Shown here: in pieces, positions 31,391 through 41,699 of the stretch | Position numbering within the stretch: position 1 is the first letter of the stretch | How the letters are laid out: the number at the start of each line of letters is the position of its first letter | Origin: Marthasterias glacialis | Taxonomy: Eukaryota; Echinodermata; Asteroidea; Forcipulatida; Asteriidae | Assembly (NCBI GenBank): GCA_911728455.2 | Contig: OU452228.1 | Coordinates: 17,490,698 to 17,554,697 of the forward strand | Reading direction: 5' to 3' | Length of the DNA: 64,000 bases | The notes under the pieces: generated by a model | Told to the model about the DNA's origin: nothing | What the model saw: the letters and a program-made list of their open reading frames with translations, nothing else | Databases searched by the model: none | Program-made: the position numbers and the translations under genes

Positions 31391-33196
31391 ATGGATGCCC
31401 AAGCTGCATTTCGGGAGATTTTCAATGATTCGGACTCCGGAGATTCGGATTTCGAAGAGCCTTTTCTCGACGATTATAGCGATGATGGTGAAGGTATGAA
31501 CGATGGTAATGTACATGTACAAGTACACGATGTACATGTAGAAGCTGAGTCCAACAGCATCGATGGGTCCGAATCGGACGATTCTCCCGTTGAAAATCAA
31601 CAGCGAGTGGATGGTGACGATGAGATGCGTGGTGTATTTCGGAAAGCCTACGATGATGACTGGTTGGTTCCCTTTACTCATCCTACTGGTCAGCAAATAT
31701 TTGAAGGTGAGGAAGAGCCAACAGAATATGGAATTTTCTCACATTTCTGTGATGCCCAAATCATAAATCTTCTAGTTGTGGAAACAAATAGATATGCTGC
31801 AACCACAATTGCCAAAAAGGGTGGCATGAACAATTTGGCCCCCCACTCAAGATTTCGCAAATTGCAGGATGTAGCTGAAAGCGAAATGAAAGCGTTTCTG
31901 GCCATTTTACTCTTGATGGGAATAGATCGTCGTCCCAACTACGACATGTACTGGACAACAGAATGGACAATGGAGGCACCAGGAATACGTTCCATCATAT
32001 CATGTAACCGTTTTCAACTAATTCTGGCATTTTTTCATTGTACTAACAATGCCAACCTAACCTCAGCTGCAGACCCCAATCATGACAGACGTGGAAAAAT
32101 AAAGGAAATCATGGACCTGCTCGTTGCGAGATGGCAATCTGCCTACTATCCAGACCGTGAACTTTCAGTTGATGAGACCATCATTCCATTCAAAGGCCAC
32201 ACTAGAATGAAGGTCTATAAACCTAATAAGCCTCATAAGTGGGGACTGAATTGCTGGAACTTGGCAGAGGCCAAGACCGGCTACATCTGGAACTCAGAAC
32301 TTTATAAAGGGAAGAGAAATGGTGAGACGGAAGTCGGAATGTGTACAACAGTTGTCACAAATTTATGTGAACCTATGTATGATCGAGGCCATCATGTGTA
32401 TATGGACAATTTATTTTCATCTCCGCAACTGTACAATGCCCTCAGTGAACATGGTATGGGTGCCTGCGGAACGCTTCGCATCAATCGAATCGACACTCCT
32501 GAACAAATAAAGAAATCCAAACTGAAAAAAGGTGATCCCCTGCTTTCCGTTCGAGATGGCAACTCTCTCTTCTTGTCATGGTTTGACAAACGACAGGTCA
32601 ATGTCATGTCAACCGTGCACAATGACATGACATTCAAGAAGAGAGTGCGTGCACGTGGGCAACTTGAACCACGCGAAGTTGACAAGCCAGTGGCAATAGG
32701 GCTATACACGAAATACATGGGAGGAGTGGACCGTGCTGACCAGGGTATGTGGTACTACTTGAACATTCATAAGACCCTCAAGTGGTGGAAGAAGGTGTTT
32801 ATTTATCTTCTTGAAGTAAGTTACGTGAACAGTTGGATCGTTTGGAAGTCACTTCACCCCGGCTCAAGACAGCACCCAGAGAAGTTCAGGTTTGCCATCA
32901 TCCACGGGCTCCTTGAAGGATACACAAGGCAAGGTGGAAGACCAGGCCGAAGGTCCACTGATGCACCTGCCCGACTAACGGAACGCCACTTTCTCACAGT
33001 AAATAGAGAACTTACACCAGCAGGACGCCCCTCCAAACCGGATTGCATCGTCTGTTCCAACCGTGAAGTGCGACGTCATCAGACGGAACTAATGTGCATT
33101 CAGTGCGAAAAGCCCATGTGTGCTGCACCTTGTTTTCGTCTCTACCACACGCATGTCAATTACAAGGCAGACTGTGTACCAGGATTCCATAAATAA
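31391..33196 (+). CDS. piggyBac transposase (single exon), intact, 601 aa
   Basis: ATG at 31391 in a good context (GTCAACAATGG). An acidic N-terminus (DSDSGDSDFEEP) is followed by a core with FLAILLLMGIDRRP and YWTTEWTM. Catalytic residues: Asp about 261 in LSVDETII, Asp about 339 in VYMDNLFSS and Asp about 447 in GGVDRADQ, close to the canonical piggyBac spacing. The C-terminal finger contains CIVC, CIQC, and CAAPCFRLYH. It has no stops and no frameshift. It inserts at TTAA sites. In type it is nearer to PGBD4-like animal transposases than to PB-I, as judged only by general look. Confidence 0.9.
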   Translation: MDAQAAFREIFNDSDSGDSDFEEPFLDDYSDDGEGMNDGNVHVQVHDVHVEAESNSIDGSESDDSPVENQQRVDGDDEMRGVFRKAYDDDWLVPFTHPTGQQIFEGEEEPTEYGIFSHFCDAQIINLLVVETNRYAATTIAKKGGMNNLAPHSRFRKLQDVAESEMKAFLAILLLMGIDRRPNYDMYWTTEWTMEAPGIRSIISCNRFQLILAFFHCTNNANLTSAADPNHDRRGKIKEIMDLLVARWQSAYYPDRELSVDETIIPFKGHTRMKVYKPNKPHKWGLNCWNLAEAKTGYIWNSELYKGKRNGETEVGMCTTVVTNLCEPMYDRGHHVYMDNLFSSPQLYNALSEHGMGACGTLRINRIDTPEQIKKSKLKKGDPLLSVRDGNSLFLSWFDKRQVNVMSTVHNDMTFKKRVRARGQLEPREVDKPVAIGLYTKYMGGVDRADQGMWYYLNIHKTLKWWKKVFIYLLEVSYVNSWIVWKSLHPGSRQHPEKFRFAIIHGLLEGYTRQGGRPGRRSTDAPARLTERHFLTVNRELTPAGRPSKPDCIVCSNREVRRHQTELMCIQCEKPMCAAPCFRLYHTHVNYKADCVPGFHK

Positions 33197-33330
33197 CTGA
33201 CACTTAGAAGCAATCTGTATGAACAATCCTGATATTTGTACACCTATAAGTTCTCTATTGCATTTCACAACAAATATGCTGCTTTTATTTTCCACTGAGC
33301 AAGGTAACTGTTTATAACTTTCAAAATTAT

Positions 33331-33498
33331 AAAAACACCACCAATTGAATAACTATAGAAAAAAATAATTCTTGAATATTTCTGTTGAACACAAACAGTT
33401 GGAAATATGTAAAAACACCATCAATTGAATAACTCTAGAGAATCTTTCTGTTGAACACAAACAGTTGGAAATACATGTAAAACACCACCAATTGATAT
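33331..33498. repeat. Tandem repeat in the PB-II 3' region
   Basis: Two and a half units of about 70-80 bp, each containing AACACCACCAATTGAATAAC and TTGAACACAAACAGTTGG (33331-33410, 33411-33478, then partial). Confidence 0.75.
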
Positions 33499-34041
33499 TG
33501 TTTTATATTTCTATTCAGAATGAAACACGATTGTTTGCAACTTGAAATAAACAGGATATAGTTGCACTTTGATTCCATCAATAAACTTTGCATTAGTGCA
33601 GCATAAATGCCATTGAAAAAGGCTGTTGCACATAAACATGCACTTGTTTAGTTTGGAAAACATAGTGATGAATAACCTGTTTTTATAATAAGCCTAACAT
33701 GAAGTTTTGGACCAAACTGTGAACATTATCAGGCCAATAGTATGTGGATGTGTGCGTGTGTGTGTGAGTGCTGAAAACAAGCACAAACATCCAGTAAAAA
33801 AAATAAAAAATTGAAATGTCATATCTTTCGAACCTTGGGGCATACAAACATGATTTTTATTACATGATATTGAGTGTACAATGCTAAATAAAATCTTTAT
33901 TTTGGATTTTTCTCTAAAACGCTGTCCTCACAAGGTAATTTGTGCAAAATGGTTTGGCCCTGTGTTACTTGCTGCACATCACAGGAAATGCGGCGCCACA
34001 GGGTTGTGTGTACAAACTAATGATGACATGCTAAGGGTTAA

Positions 34042-34336
34042 AGTGGAGTGGGAGGGGAATGGGATTGTAGCCCTTTGCAGCAAAACCTATTTCTGTTTCG
34101 GAGAGCAAAACAAAGTGAGCTGCAAGGGATTAAATAAGAGGACAAACAAAATAGACAAGGATACCAATTTGGATGTGCTAAAATCAAAAAGAGCCGGGGT
34201 AGGAGTAAACCGGGGTTTCCGAATGAAAAGGGGAGGTATGTTTACTTACGAACAAACCAAAACTGCCTTTATTTACCTGTATCCAAAACGTAAGGTTGCA
34301 GATGATGGAGTGTCAACAAGTAGCCTTGATATCTAA
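34042..34336 (+). pseudogene. Polinton-like DNA polymerase B, C-terminal end
   Basis: Directly after the right TTAA of PB-II the frame reads VEWEGNGIVALCSKTYFCFG, then SCKGLNKRTNK and GVNRGFRMKRGGMFTYEQTK, ending DDGVSTSSLDI with TAA at 34334. I know the KxEWEGDGIVALCSKTY...GxNxGFR...Y-x-Q signature as the C-terminus of PolB-like proteins in invertebrate Polinton elements. It is in the same orientation as the N-terminal PolB pieces 8 kb upstream, but the exonuclease and palm domains between them are missing. Confidence 0.55.
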
Positions 34337-34993
34337 ATGCCGAATCAGTGTCCCAGTGTTATTATTGAAAACTTTGTAAAGAGTTTCTTCTGCGTTACAA
34401 TATTTGTAAGTTTGTTGTTAAAATGTACTTTTGCTAGGTCTTGTACGGTTTAAAATTTATAGTGTATAAACAAATAATCATGTACTTTTGCTGGTGCTTG
34501 TACGTTCTAAAAGTTATAATGTCTAAGGCCAAACAAAATAAATGTTGTGTTTACGGTAACCCGACCGACCTGAATTTTTTGCGGCCGAATTGCCGACCTC
34601 AAAACATTTTTCTAAATATTTTGTGAGTTGGTAAAATTTAAAATGAGAATTTTAACATGTTGCCTCACTTTAAAACTGTTTATTACGACTTACCAGTGTA
34701 ATAATGCATTTTTGCGAAAATCATGGCGATACCAAAACTTGTGCACCCGGCCCACGCCTAGCCTAGCTTACTGTACTGCCCCCGACGCACCCGCTGTGTT
34801 CACAGCGTACTTCGGGGCAATCCAATGTCACACGAAACAAAATTGGGCCCCTGGCAGCCGGCTGCATATTGGACACCACAACAAAACATGGTGTAGCTGT
34901 CAGTGGTGTACAGCACGTGGGTGACCGGCCGCGTACGTTTACAACACGTTTTACACTTTACGGACGGACTGCGAATGAAAACTGCATCAAAAC
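34337..34993 (+). promoter_or_regulatory. Upstream region of the 34994 ORF
   Basis: AT-rich to about 34720, then a GC-rich block with CpGs (GGCCCACGCC, CCGGCCGCGTACG) leading to the start codon. It looks like a promoter. No defined motifs. Confidence 0.3.
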
Positions 34994-35404
34994 ATGGCGT
35001 CGACGTCAGGCAGTTCTTCGTGCGGTAACATGAACAAATTGTTTAGCTTGAAAACAGAAAAGTGCCTCCATCAGCCAGCCAAGTTGAAGCTAGTAAACAT
35101 CGATGTCAGCAAGACATTTCTCAATATTTTCGAAGATCACCATGGGCCAAACTTTTATCACGTTTGTGCTCAATGTTCGACGTCCCAATGTGGAGACTGG
35201 CACGATGTCGAACTTACCAGCACGTTATACAGCATTGTAGATGTGTTTCCCAACATCAAATTTATCAAATTTTCATGCGATGGGAACGCACAAGAAGTAG
35301 AAGAACATCGCCCAACATACCAAAATGCATTCGATCGTTTAAAACAAATAATCATGTGTTGTTGTTGTTGTTTGTTTTTTGTCTTTTTTGTTTTTTTTCT
35401 GTAA
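34994..35404 (+). CDS. Unrecognised small protein, candidate Polinton accessory ORF
   Basis: ATG at 34994 in a good context (AAAACATGG). It gives MASTSGSSSCGNMNKLF, then TFLNIFEDHHGPNFYHVCAQ and IVDVFPNIKFIKFSCDGN, and ends in a Cys/Phe-rich tail produced by a GTT microsatellite, so the natural end may be earlier (about 35355). It lies between the PolB end and the packaging ATPase in the same direction, the position of accessory genes in Polinton-like elements. I do not recognise a domain. Confidence 0.35.
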   Translation: MASTSGSSSCGNMNKLFSLKTEKCLHQPAKLKLVNIDVSKTFLNIFEDHHGPNFYHVCAQCSTSQCGDWHDVELTSTLYSIVDVFPNIKFIKFSCDGNAQEVEEHRPTYQNAFDRLKQIIMCCCCCLFFVFFVFFL

Positions 35405-35589
35405 CAGTATGTTTATTAGTTTATTTATGGTAGAAAAAAATAAAACAAACAGAAAGAAAATAACACAGAACTTGTTCACTTTGCTTTCCTCTTGTAATAG
35501 TCTATTATTCATTCGTCTAAAGGATTAGAAGATGACAAATGTTTTACTTAAAATAGCCTTAAAGTACAAAGTTCCGGTCACTTGTTCAA
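35405..35589. other. Short AT-rich intergenic gap
   Basis: Separates the small ORF from the ATPase. It contains poly-A and an AATAAA-like site. Confidence 0.4.
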
Positions 35590-36227
35590 ATGGACGTGCG
35601 CCTTAAACATCCATTTACTTGCGTCATCTCCGGTCCTACGGGGTCTGGCAAGACTTTTTCACCAAACGGTTGTTTACTTCCACGGGTATTATTGATCCTC
35701 CTCCCGATAATATTATTTGGTGTTACGGGGAATATCAAGATGCTTATGACCACTTGGCTAGTCTGGTTCCTGAAATACGATTTGTGGAGGGGTACCCCGA
35801 TGATCTACTTCAATCCTTGGATCGTACGCAGAGAAATGTTATTGTAATAGATGATCTAATGTCAGAATCAGGCAACAACAAAAAGGTCTCTGAATTGTTT
35901 ACTAAAGGTAGTCACCACAGAAATCTGTCGGTAATTCTGATATTGCAAAATTTGTTCTATAGGGGTAATGAAATGCGAACAATAAGCTTAAATTCCCAAT
36001 ACATGATCCTCTTTAAAAATGCTAGAGACGCTTCACAAATTAATCATTTGGCTAGACAGATGTACCCGAATAAATCAAAGTACTTAGTTGAATCTTACAG
36101 AGACGCAACTTCATTCCCCTTTGGTTATCTTTTTATCGATCTAAAACCAACAACTTCGGAAGAATTTAGACTCCGTACCAGTATATTTAGCGGTGATTTT
36201 CCAATCGTCTACGTACCTAAGGTATAA
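35590..36227 (+). pseudogene. Polinton/adenovirus-type genome-packaging ATPase, one frameshift
   Basis: ATG at 35590 reads MDVRLKHPFTCVISGPTGSG with the Walker A lysine and threonine just after. A frameshift near 35660 moves the sense to the next frame, which continues to the TAA at 36225. Walker B is NVIVIDDLMSE with an acidic pair; LFTKGSHHRN, LILQNLFYRG and LNSQYMILFKN follow, as in the FtsK/HerA-type packaging ATPases of Polintons and related viruses. The protein translocates DNA into capsids in related systems. Length (about 210 codons) is near normal. It is disabled by the single shift. Confidence 0.75.
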
Positions 36228-36261
36228 ATAGCCTGTGTTTGATAACAAGTCAGTCATTTGA

Positions 36262-36533
36262 AGATGACAAAGCGTCTGCATAAGCACGCTCCCTATCTCC
36301 ACGTGCTGGTCAAGGGAACCCACAAACAACGTCATGGAATCATCCAAGGTGCCAACAAAGATTTAAGTCCCCGGTTTGAATGCCTAAACAAACTCACACA
36401 CACACAGCGCTGTAAGTCAATTTTGTCCGTTGTTTTGCGCGATATAAATAAAGCTGGGGTAGCTTTTTTCAATTGTTCACAACCATTTTTCTCGCCTGAT
36501 TGTCTCTTTCAAAGTGGGTATTTTGGCATTTAA
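36262..36533 (+). pseudogene. Small basic virion-type protein of Polinton-like elements, 3' decayed
   Basis: The ATG near 36264 gives MTKRLHKHAPYLHVLVKGTH, then KQRHGIIQGANKDLSP and a Cys/Leu block. This start and its position directly after the ATPase match a small Arg/Lys-rich protein that follows the ATPase in many invertebrate Polinton-like elements (compared with adenovirus core proteins in the literature). The second half no longer follows the family pattern. Confidence 0.45.
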
Positions 36534-36539
36534 TATGCA

Positions 36540-36699
36540 CGTTACAATTTTTCAAAAGGGCACCGACGGCAGATGGACAAAAAGGGCACGGCAATATATT
36601 GCAGTGAATTTTGGTTGATTTTGAGGGCATTGCGGCAATGGCACAGGGCACCGACGGCAATTGCCGTCCGTGCCGTCAGTAATTTTGAGGCCTGGTGTT
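36540..36699. repeat. Repeat rich in GGCACCGACGGCA motifs, ends GAGGCCTG
   Basis: GGCACCGACGGCA occurs twice, with related GGGCACGGCAA and GGCATTGCGGCAA. The end AATTTTGAGGCCTG looks like a hAT-type terminal inverted repeat (CAGGCCTC inward). A similar end is at about 18630-18637. The left end was not found. Confidence 0.4.
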
Positions 36700-36957
36700 G
36701 GGATTTGATGGAGTGGGGGAGGTGAAGTTGTGTGTTGTTTGTTTTACCAGCCTGGTCGGTTTACAATGTAGTTTTTGGTAGTTTTTTCAATGGATTAGGG
36801 TGAATAAACAATTGATAAGGCATGTAAGGTGCTGGGGGTTGTATGTGCTGCATTTTTTATGCACTGAACAGTGAACAATGTATGTTTTGCATAATTATGG
36901 CGGACCATACCATTTATTTGCTGGGGTGTATATTTATTTTGGGGGTTAAATATGGCC
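36700..36957. other. Intergenic, no gene seen
   Basis: Starts with one GTTGGGATTTGATGG motif (36696-36711) that recurs in a cluster at 47.0-47.2 kb. Otherwise nothing. Confidence 0.4.
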
Positions 36958-37579
36958 ATAGAGCAAGGACCAGAAGGAGTTACAACTAGTGCCCTTATCT
37001 GATCAGGCACCAATTATCCAATTAGCGCTCCACCCGAGTCTAGTGGAAACTCTATGTAGCCCACCCGCTGCGCGATTTACATCAGCGACCGCAACCAGCC
37101 CTTTGAACACTACGTGTGTTACCGATTTTCACTGCTGTCACTGGTATCACGTCGTTTCCATTCACAATTACTGGAGAGTCAGAAATCACAACAAACGACT
37201 TTAACGCATGCGCAGTATGATCATGATGCCCCACTTTATGCGCAACGTGTATTCTTGTGAACTCGCGATCGATAGCTTTCAACCAAATTTTGAATCATCA
37301 AAATCGGATATTTCTGAGGTGAGTTATGGAACATTTAGTAATCTGATGAGGATGGGAAATGCTGAAATATGTATTTTTGATTTACAATTATGAAAATTAT
37401 GGCGGATGTTTCCTACAGATGAAACTTAGTCAGGGTTGTTCACAAACGTTTTATCTGCACAGGGGAACGTGTTTGAACCATAGACACAAGTAGACACAAG
37501 CTGAAAAATAGTCACGAAAAACTTTAACTTTTTTGTATACATGGTTTCCTTGCGCCAAAATCCCCTTGCTCTATGGTTT
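36958..37579. mobile_element. Candidate MITE with CCATAGAGCAAGG ends
   Basis: CCATAGAGCAAGG at 36958-36970 and its reverse complement at 37567-37579 bound 622 bp of non-coding DNA. The same tip is in the micro-hairpin at 3359-3395. A clean target duplication is not visible. It ends 13 bp before the P-element start codon, so it may instead supply that gene's promoter or be part of its element. Confidence 0.35.
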
Positions 37580-37592
37580 AATGGTCTGAGCC

Positions 37593-40500
37593 ATGGCTGA
37601 GTGTCTACGTGATGTTTGCAGGCTGTGTGGCGAACTAGGAGCGGCTGGTTTTGAGAGGAGAAAACCGCACAGTAAAGAAAAGTACAGAGATGTAATTTTG
37701 AAGGCCTTGGGTTTGGACGTCAGTCAAGATGTGCTGGAAATGCATCCCCCATTTCTCTGCCATAGTTGCTTCAAGAAGCTGGACCGCTGGTGGAAAGCTG
37801 CAAAACTGAAGAAGCAGACTACCTGCAACATCAATGTTATTTCCTTTGGTGGTGAGCCTAGTTCACAATGCAGTATTCCCCATCCTGTATGTGATGAACT
37901 CTCATCCATTTGCGACAGCGTGATCATACTGGCTAGTCAATGTGGGTTCTTGACATGGCGTGGTGCTGACAGGTTGAAAGTTATGAAGTTTGGGGAGAGT
38001 GGCTACCCTGAAGTAGAGTTGAGTATCTTCACTGATGTTTCTTGGAGGGTTGATGTGTGTGGAGTCAATGTAACAGGGTCAGGTTGTTCTTGTTTTTTAA
38101 ATGTCCCACCATCATTAGGAACTGCAGATGTCGAAAGGGTTCTCGATGTATTCGGCGAGAAAAATGTTTGTACGGGAAATACAGATTACCCAAATGTAAT
38201 AAAATCGAAGGAAGGTTCGGCAGATCAGATCCCAATCACAATTACTGGCAGGGATATATTCCAGATATATCCATACCGGACCATCCGACATAGAAAGTGT
38301 CATTTGCTGGTGTCCAAGCCCAAGATGAGATGTGAGGTATGTCAACTTCTGAGGGTTGATCTAAGTGTCATGGCATCAAGGCTTAACAATGTCCCAACTA
38401 CCAATATGTTAACGTCTTCAGTTCGCAATGATGCCATGTCACATTTCAATCTTCAGCAGAAGGTGAAGTTGATGAAAGTGGAGAACCGGTCTCTGAAGAG
38501 AAGGAGTGGGGTCCTCCAGGAGAAGGTGCGTTTGCTGATGGAGGAGGATAGTATCGCTTTGTCTGTCCGGAGTAGTCGTCTTGTTCATCAAGCAATGGAG
38601 CAAGAAGAAACTACCTTCAAGTCTGCTGTCCCTGAATTTTCTCATGCAGCGTTTCTTTGGGAACAGCAGAAGAAATCTTTTGAGAAGGGCAAAGGGATGA
38701 GATGGCACCCAGCCATCATCAGATTCTGTGTCGCTCTGCAGAGCAAATCATCAGCATCATACGACCTTCTTCGAGAAAGTGGCTTTCTGAAGCTGCCACA
38801 TCCAAACACGCTTCACTCATACACACATTTTGGTGAGCCATCTTCAGGTTTCAACGTAGATTTGGTTTTGAGGGTTGTGGAGGATGTCAAACTTCATTCA
38901 CTTTCTGAACATGAACGCAATGTGACAGTCATGTTCGACGAAATGAAGATAAAAGCTGGTTTAGTTTATTCCGTTCGATCTGGCGCTGTTGTGGGTTTTG
39001 TTGATGTTGGGTCAATTGCAAATGAGATCCTCCAGTTTGAGGTTAAATGCAAAGGAGGGGATGTTCCAATTGCCAGTCATGTTCTTGTTTTGATGATTCG
39101 GGGAATATTTACTTCTTTGCGGTCACCCATTGGGTACTATCCCAGCCTTGGCGTTTCCAGCCATCAGCTATATCCATGTATTTGGGAGGCTATTCTGCTT
39201 CTGGAGTCAGTGGGCTTTACTTTAAGGGCACTGGCATCGGATGGGGCGTCGGCCAACAGAAAGTTTTACAGAATTCATGGACCCACAAACATCTTCACGC
39301 ATTCAGTGAGCCATCCTGCAGCAGATAGAGATCTTTTCTTCTTCTGTGATGCCCCTCATTTGATGAAGACTACCAGGAATAATTGGGAAAATTCAGGCTT
39401 TCACAACAAAACCAGAAACTTGCATGTAAGTTTTTGTATACATAGTTTATAACTCTTTAGTGTTAAAATATTTTGGAACTGCTAAAATTGTCATCTTAAA
39501 TTGCAGAAAACCCTACCTCTGCAAAGAAAAATGACACAAAATTCAAGAGAAAAACACAACCATTTTATTATATTCTTGACAAACTATTGATTATTCAATG
39601 TTAAGTTTATATCCTAAATGTTTCTCATTTTACAGTTTCAGAAGCAAGATATTAAGTGGACCCATTTGCTGATGTTGTACGACTGGGACATCGGGATAAA
39701 CATTTCATCCACAGGCCTACGTCGATTACACAAGTTGACGTACGAACATCTGCATCTTACCCCAACTTTGAGAATGCGAGTCTATATGGCCACTCAAGTA
39801 ATTTGTTTTTTGTATGAATTTTAGTGAATGACATAGAGCAAAGCCAGGCCAGATACAATAAAAAAAGCCACCTTATAATAAACAATTTTGGCACATATTA
39901 AACAACTTTTACTTTTTATACTTATAGGTTCTCAGCAGTAGTGTTGCCAATGCTTTTGAGGCATTTGGCCGCCATGATACAACTTCGATTCAACTGTTTG
40001 TGTCAAAGTTTGACCAATTTTTCGACTGTTTGAATGTCGGAAATCCTCACAAGTCAGCGCACAAACTAAAACCAGCATCAGCTCCATATAGAAGTGTGGA
40101 AGATTGGCGATTCAAGGTATATAGATTCACAAAAGTTTTACGGCAAACTTTTTAACCGATTTTCAAATCTGTAATTTAACCCTTCAAAGGCAATCTGATT
40201 GTACGATACATATAATACATGCCATTTTAGTGTTTTTCTTAATCATCAATAATTCAATTTTTTTTTACCAGTGGCTTCAAGACGACTTCCTGGTCTTTCT
40301 CGATAGCTGGGAAAAAGAATCGGAGAGCCTGGAAAATCTCACAAAGGAAGCTAAACAGAGAATGTGTTTAAGCAGAGAGACACTTGAAGGACTACGAATA
40401 ACTGGTAATTTTCTTTGGAATTTTTATTTTTAGTGCAGGTCATGTTCATATTTGTTTAACAGCAGCTGGTTCTAAATTTATTTAAATTAACTAGTGAAGA

Positions 40501-41057
40501 AATTTGAGACAGTAAAAGAAGCAAAAAGACGATCAAGTTTTGCTTGTGTGTTTATAGACGCCAATCAATTTTTTTTAATTTTCAACAAAAGTATTCAGTA
40601 TTGTATTGTTAACAACCTTGTATATTTCCATAAAAGTAAATTCAAAGATTACAATGTAAGCATTCATGACTCTCAAGCAAACTGCAATTCAGATGATTGA
40701 TAACACACCAATGGAACTTAATCTAGTGTGTTTGAACCATTTTTTCTTCTTTTAATTTCAGTGAATTCCTTCACAAAATTGGCAAAAGTTCTTCTGCAAA
40801 TTCCAGGAGTTGAGTATTTGTTAAGCGACCGCTTCAACCAAGATCCACTTGAAATGTATTTTTCGAAGCAGAGATCGGCAGGAGGGAGCAGTGACAACCC
40901 CACTGCTGAACAATTTGGACACAACATGATGGCATTTCACGTTTCCAGGTCCTGTACCAAAGCCTCTAAGCGTGGAAACTGTCAAAAAACCACAGCGGAT
41001 GATACAGGGTCTGTATTTGACAGCACACCACTTCCAAAACGACAAAAACAGCGTTAA
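37593..41057 (+). CDS. Intact P-element (THAP9-type) transposase with RAG1-N-terminal-like zinc domain, five exons
   Basis: Exons: 37593-39425, 39636-39797, 39928-40116, 40272-40404, 40762-41057. All junctions are GT-AG and in phase, total about 870 residues. Instead of a THAP finger the N-terminus has CRLCG (Cys9, Cys12), a DVILKALGLDVSQDVLEMHP block, then FLCHSC (Cys56, Cys59), and later CEVC. The pattern follows the RAG1 N-terminal zinc domain (CRICG...HPxEFCHNC). After a coiled coil the P-type RNase H domain reads VMFDEMKIK (Asp449), RALASDGASANRKF (Asp550) and FFCDAPHLMKTTRN (Asp586). Exons 2-5 carry LHKLTYEHLHL, a QDPLEMYFSKQR block and EQFGHNM, as in THAP9. No stops in any exon. It could be a live transposon or a domesticated gene; element ends were not identified. 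Confidence 0.85.
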
Positions 41058-41172
41058 CAAATAAGTAAAAAGGTCTAAAAGATCTTGGTATGGAAATTTA
41101 CCATAATGGGAAGTTGCATTGAAACTTTTGCAGTGTGCAGAACATTACTGTATAATTACGCAACCAGTTTTC

Positions 41173-41699
41173 CAGGGTTCTCCACAAGGTTAAATTTTGT
41201 CCGGGTGCAAACCAATGCTGCACAATCTTCAAATTGCTCAAACCAATCCTGCACGATCGTCAAATTGCGCAAACCATTCCTACACGGTCGTCAAATTGCG
41301 CAAACCATTCCTGCACGATCGGCAAATTGCGCAAACTATACCTGCACGATCGGTAGATTGCGCAAAATATCCCTGCAATAATTGGCCAATTGCGCAATTG
41401 CGCAAACCATTCCTGCATGATCGGCGATTGAGCAAACAAATGTAGTCAGGTTGCCCTCCGACAAAAAGCAGGTGAAATGCCGTTACAGAATAGCTGACTT
41501 CAGGGTGCCAGTCGCTGTACACTATTTATACCAAAGATCGATCTTAGATTTTCACTAGCGTGTGATTTTAAGGCGCGTCGAAACGGTGGTTTGTGCTTAT
41601 CGTAAGTAATTTTCGAGACTTTTTGTCCGGGCGCTCAACGATTTGGTAATTTGAGAGTTTTGGACGGGTGGAGTGCAAAACCGCTTGTGGAGAACCCTG
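41173..41699. mobile_element. hAT-like MITE with CAGGGTTCTCCACAAG ends
   Basis: CAGGGTTCTCCACAAG at 41173-41188 is the exact reverse complement of the sequence ending at 41699; internal TTTTGTCCGGG phrases near both ends extend the symmetry loosely. The CAGGG start fits hAT-type ends. The flanks (GTTTTC left, ATTTTC right) are similar but not a clean 8-bp duplication. Non-coding; contains a minisatellite. Confidence 0.65.
41217..41440. repeat. Minisatellite of about 31-33 bp units
   Basis: About six to seven diverged units with the core CAAATTGCGCAAACCATTCC followed by TGCACGATCG. It lies inside the hAT-like MITE. Confidence 0.85.

Larger units (their letters stand above)
31113..34041 (+). 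mobile_element. piggyBac transposon (PB-II), 2921 bp
   Basis: Element 31117-34037. The left end begins CCCTTTGCATGCCATC; the right end in reverse begins CCCTTAGCATGTCATC, so 14 of 16 positions match. The left flank is TTAG (31113-31116) and the right flank is TTAA (34038-34041), a TTAA duplication with one change. GC-rich inverted motifs (CATCGGCGACTCGCGTCGCC) follow the left end. It carries an intact single-exon transposase with no visible intron. A 3' tandem repeat lies at 33331-33498. The element differs clearly from PB-I. Confidence 0.75.

Noticed and set aside
41217..41440. CRISPR-like array of about 32-bp repeats
   Set aside because: Repeats are contiguous without unique spacers; it is a minisatellite in a eukaryotic MITE.
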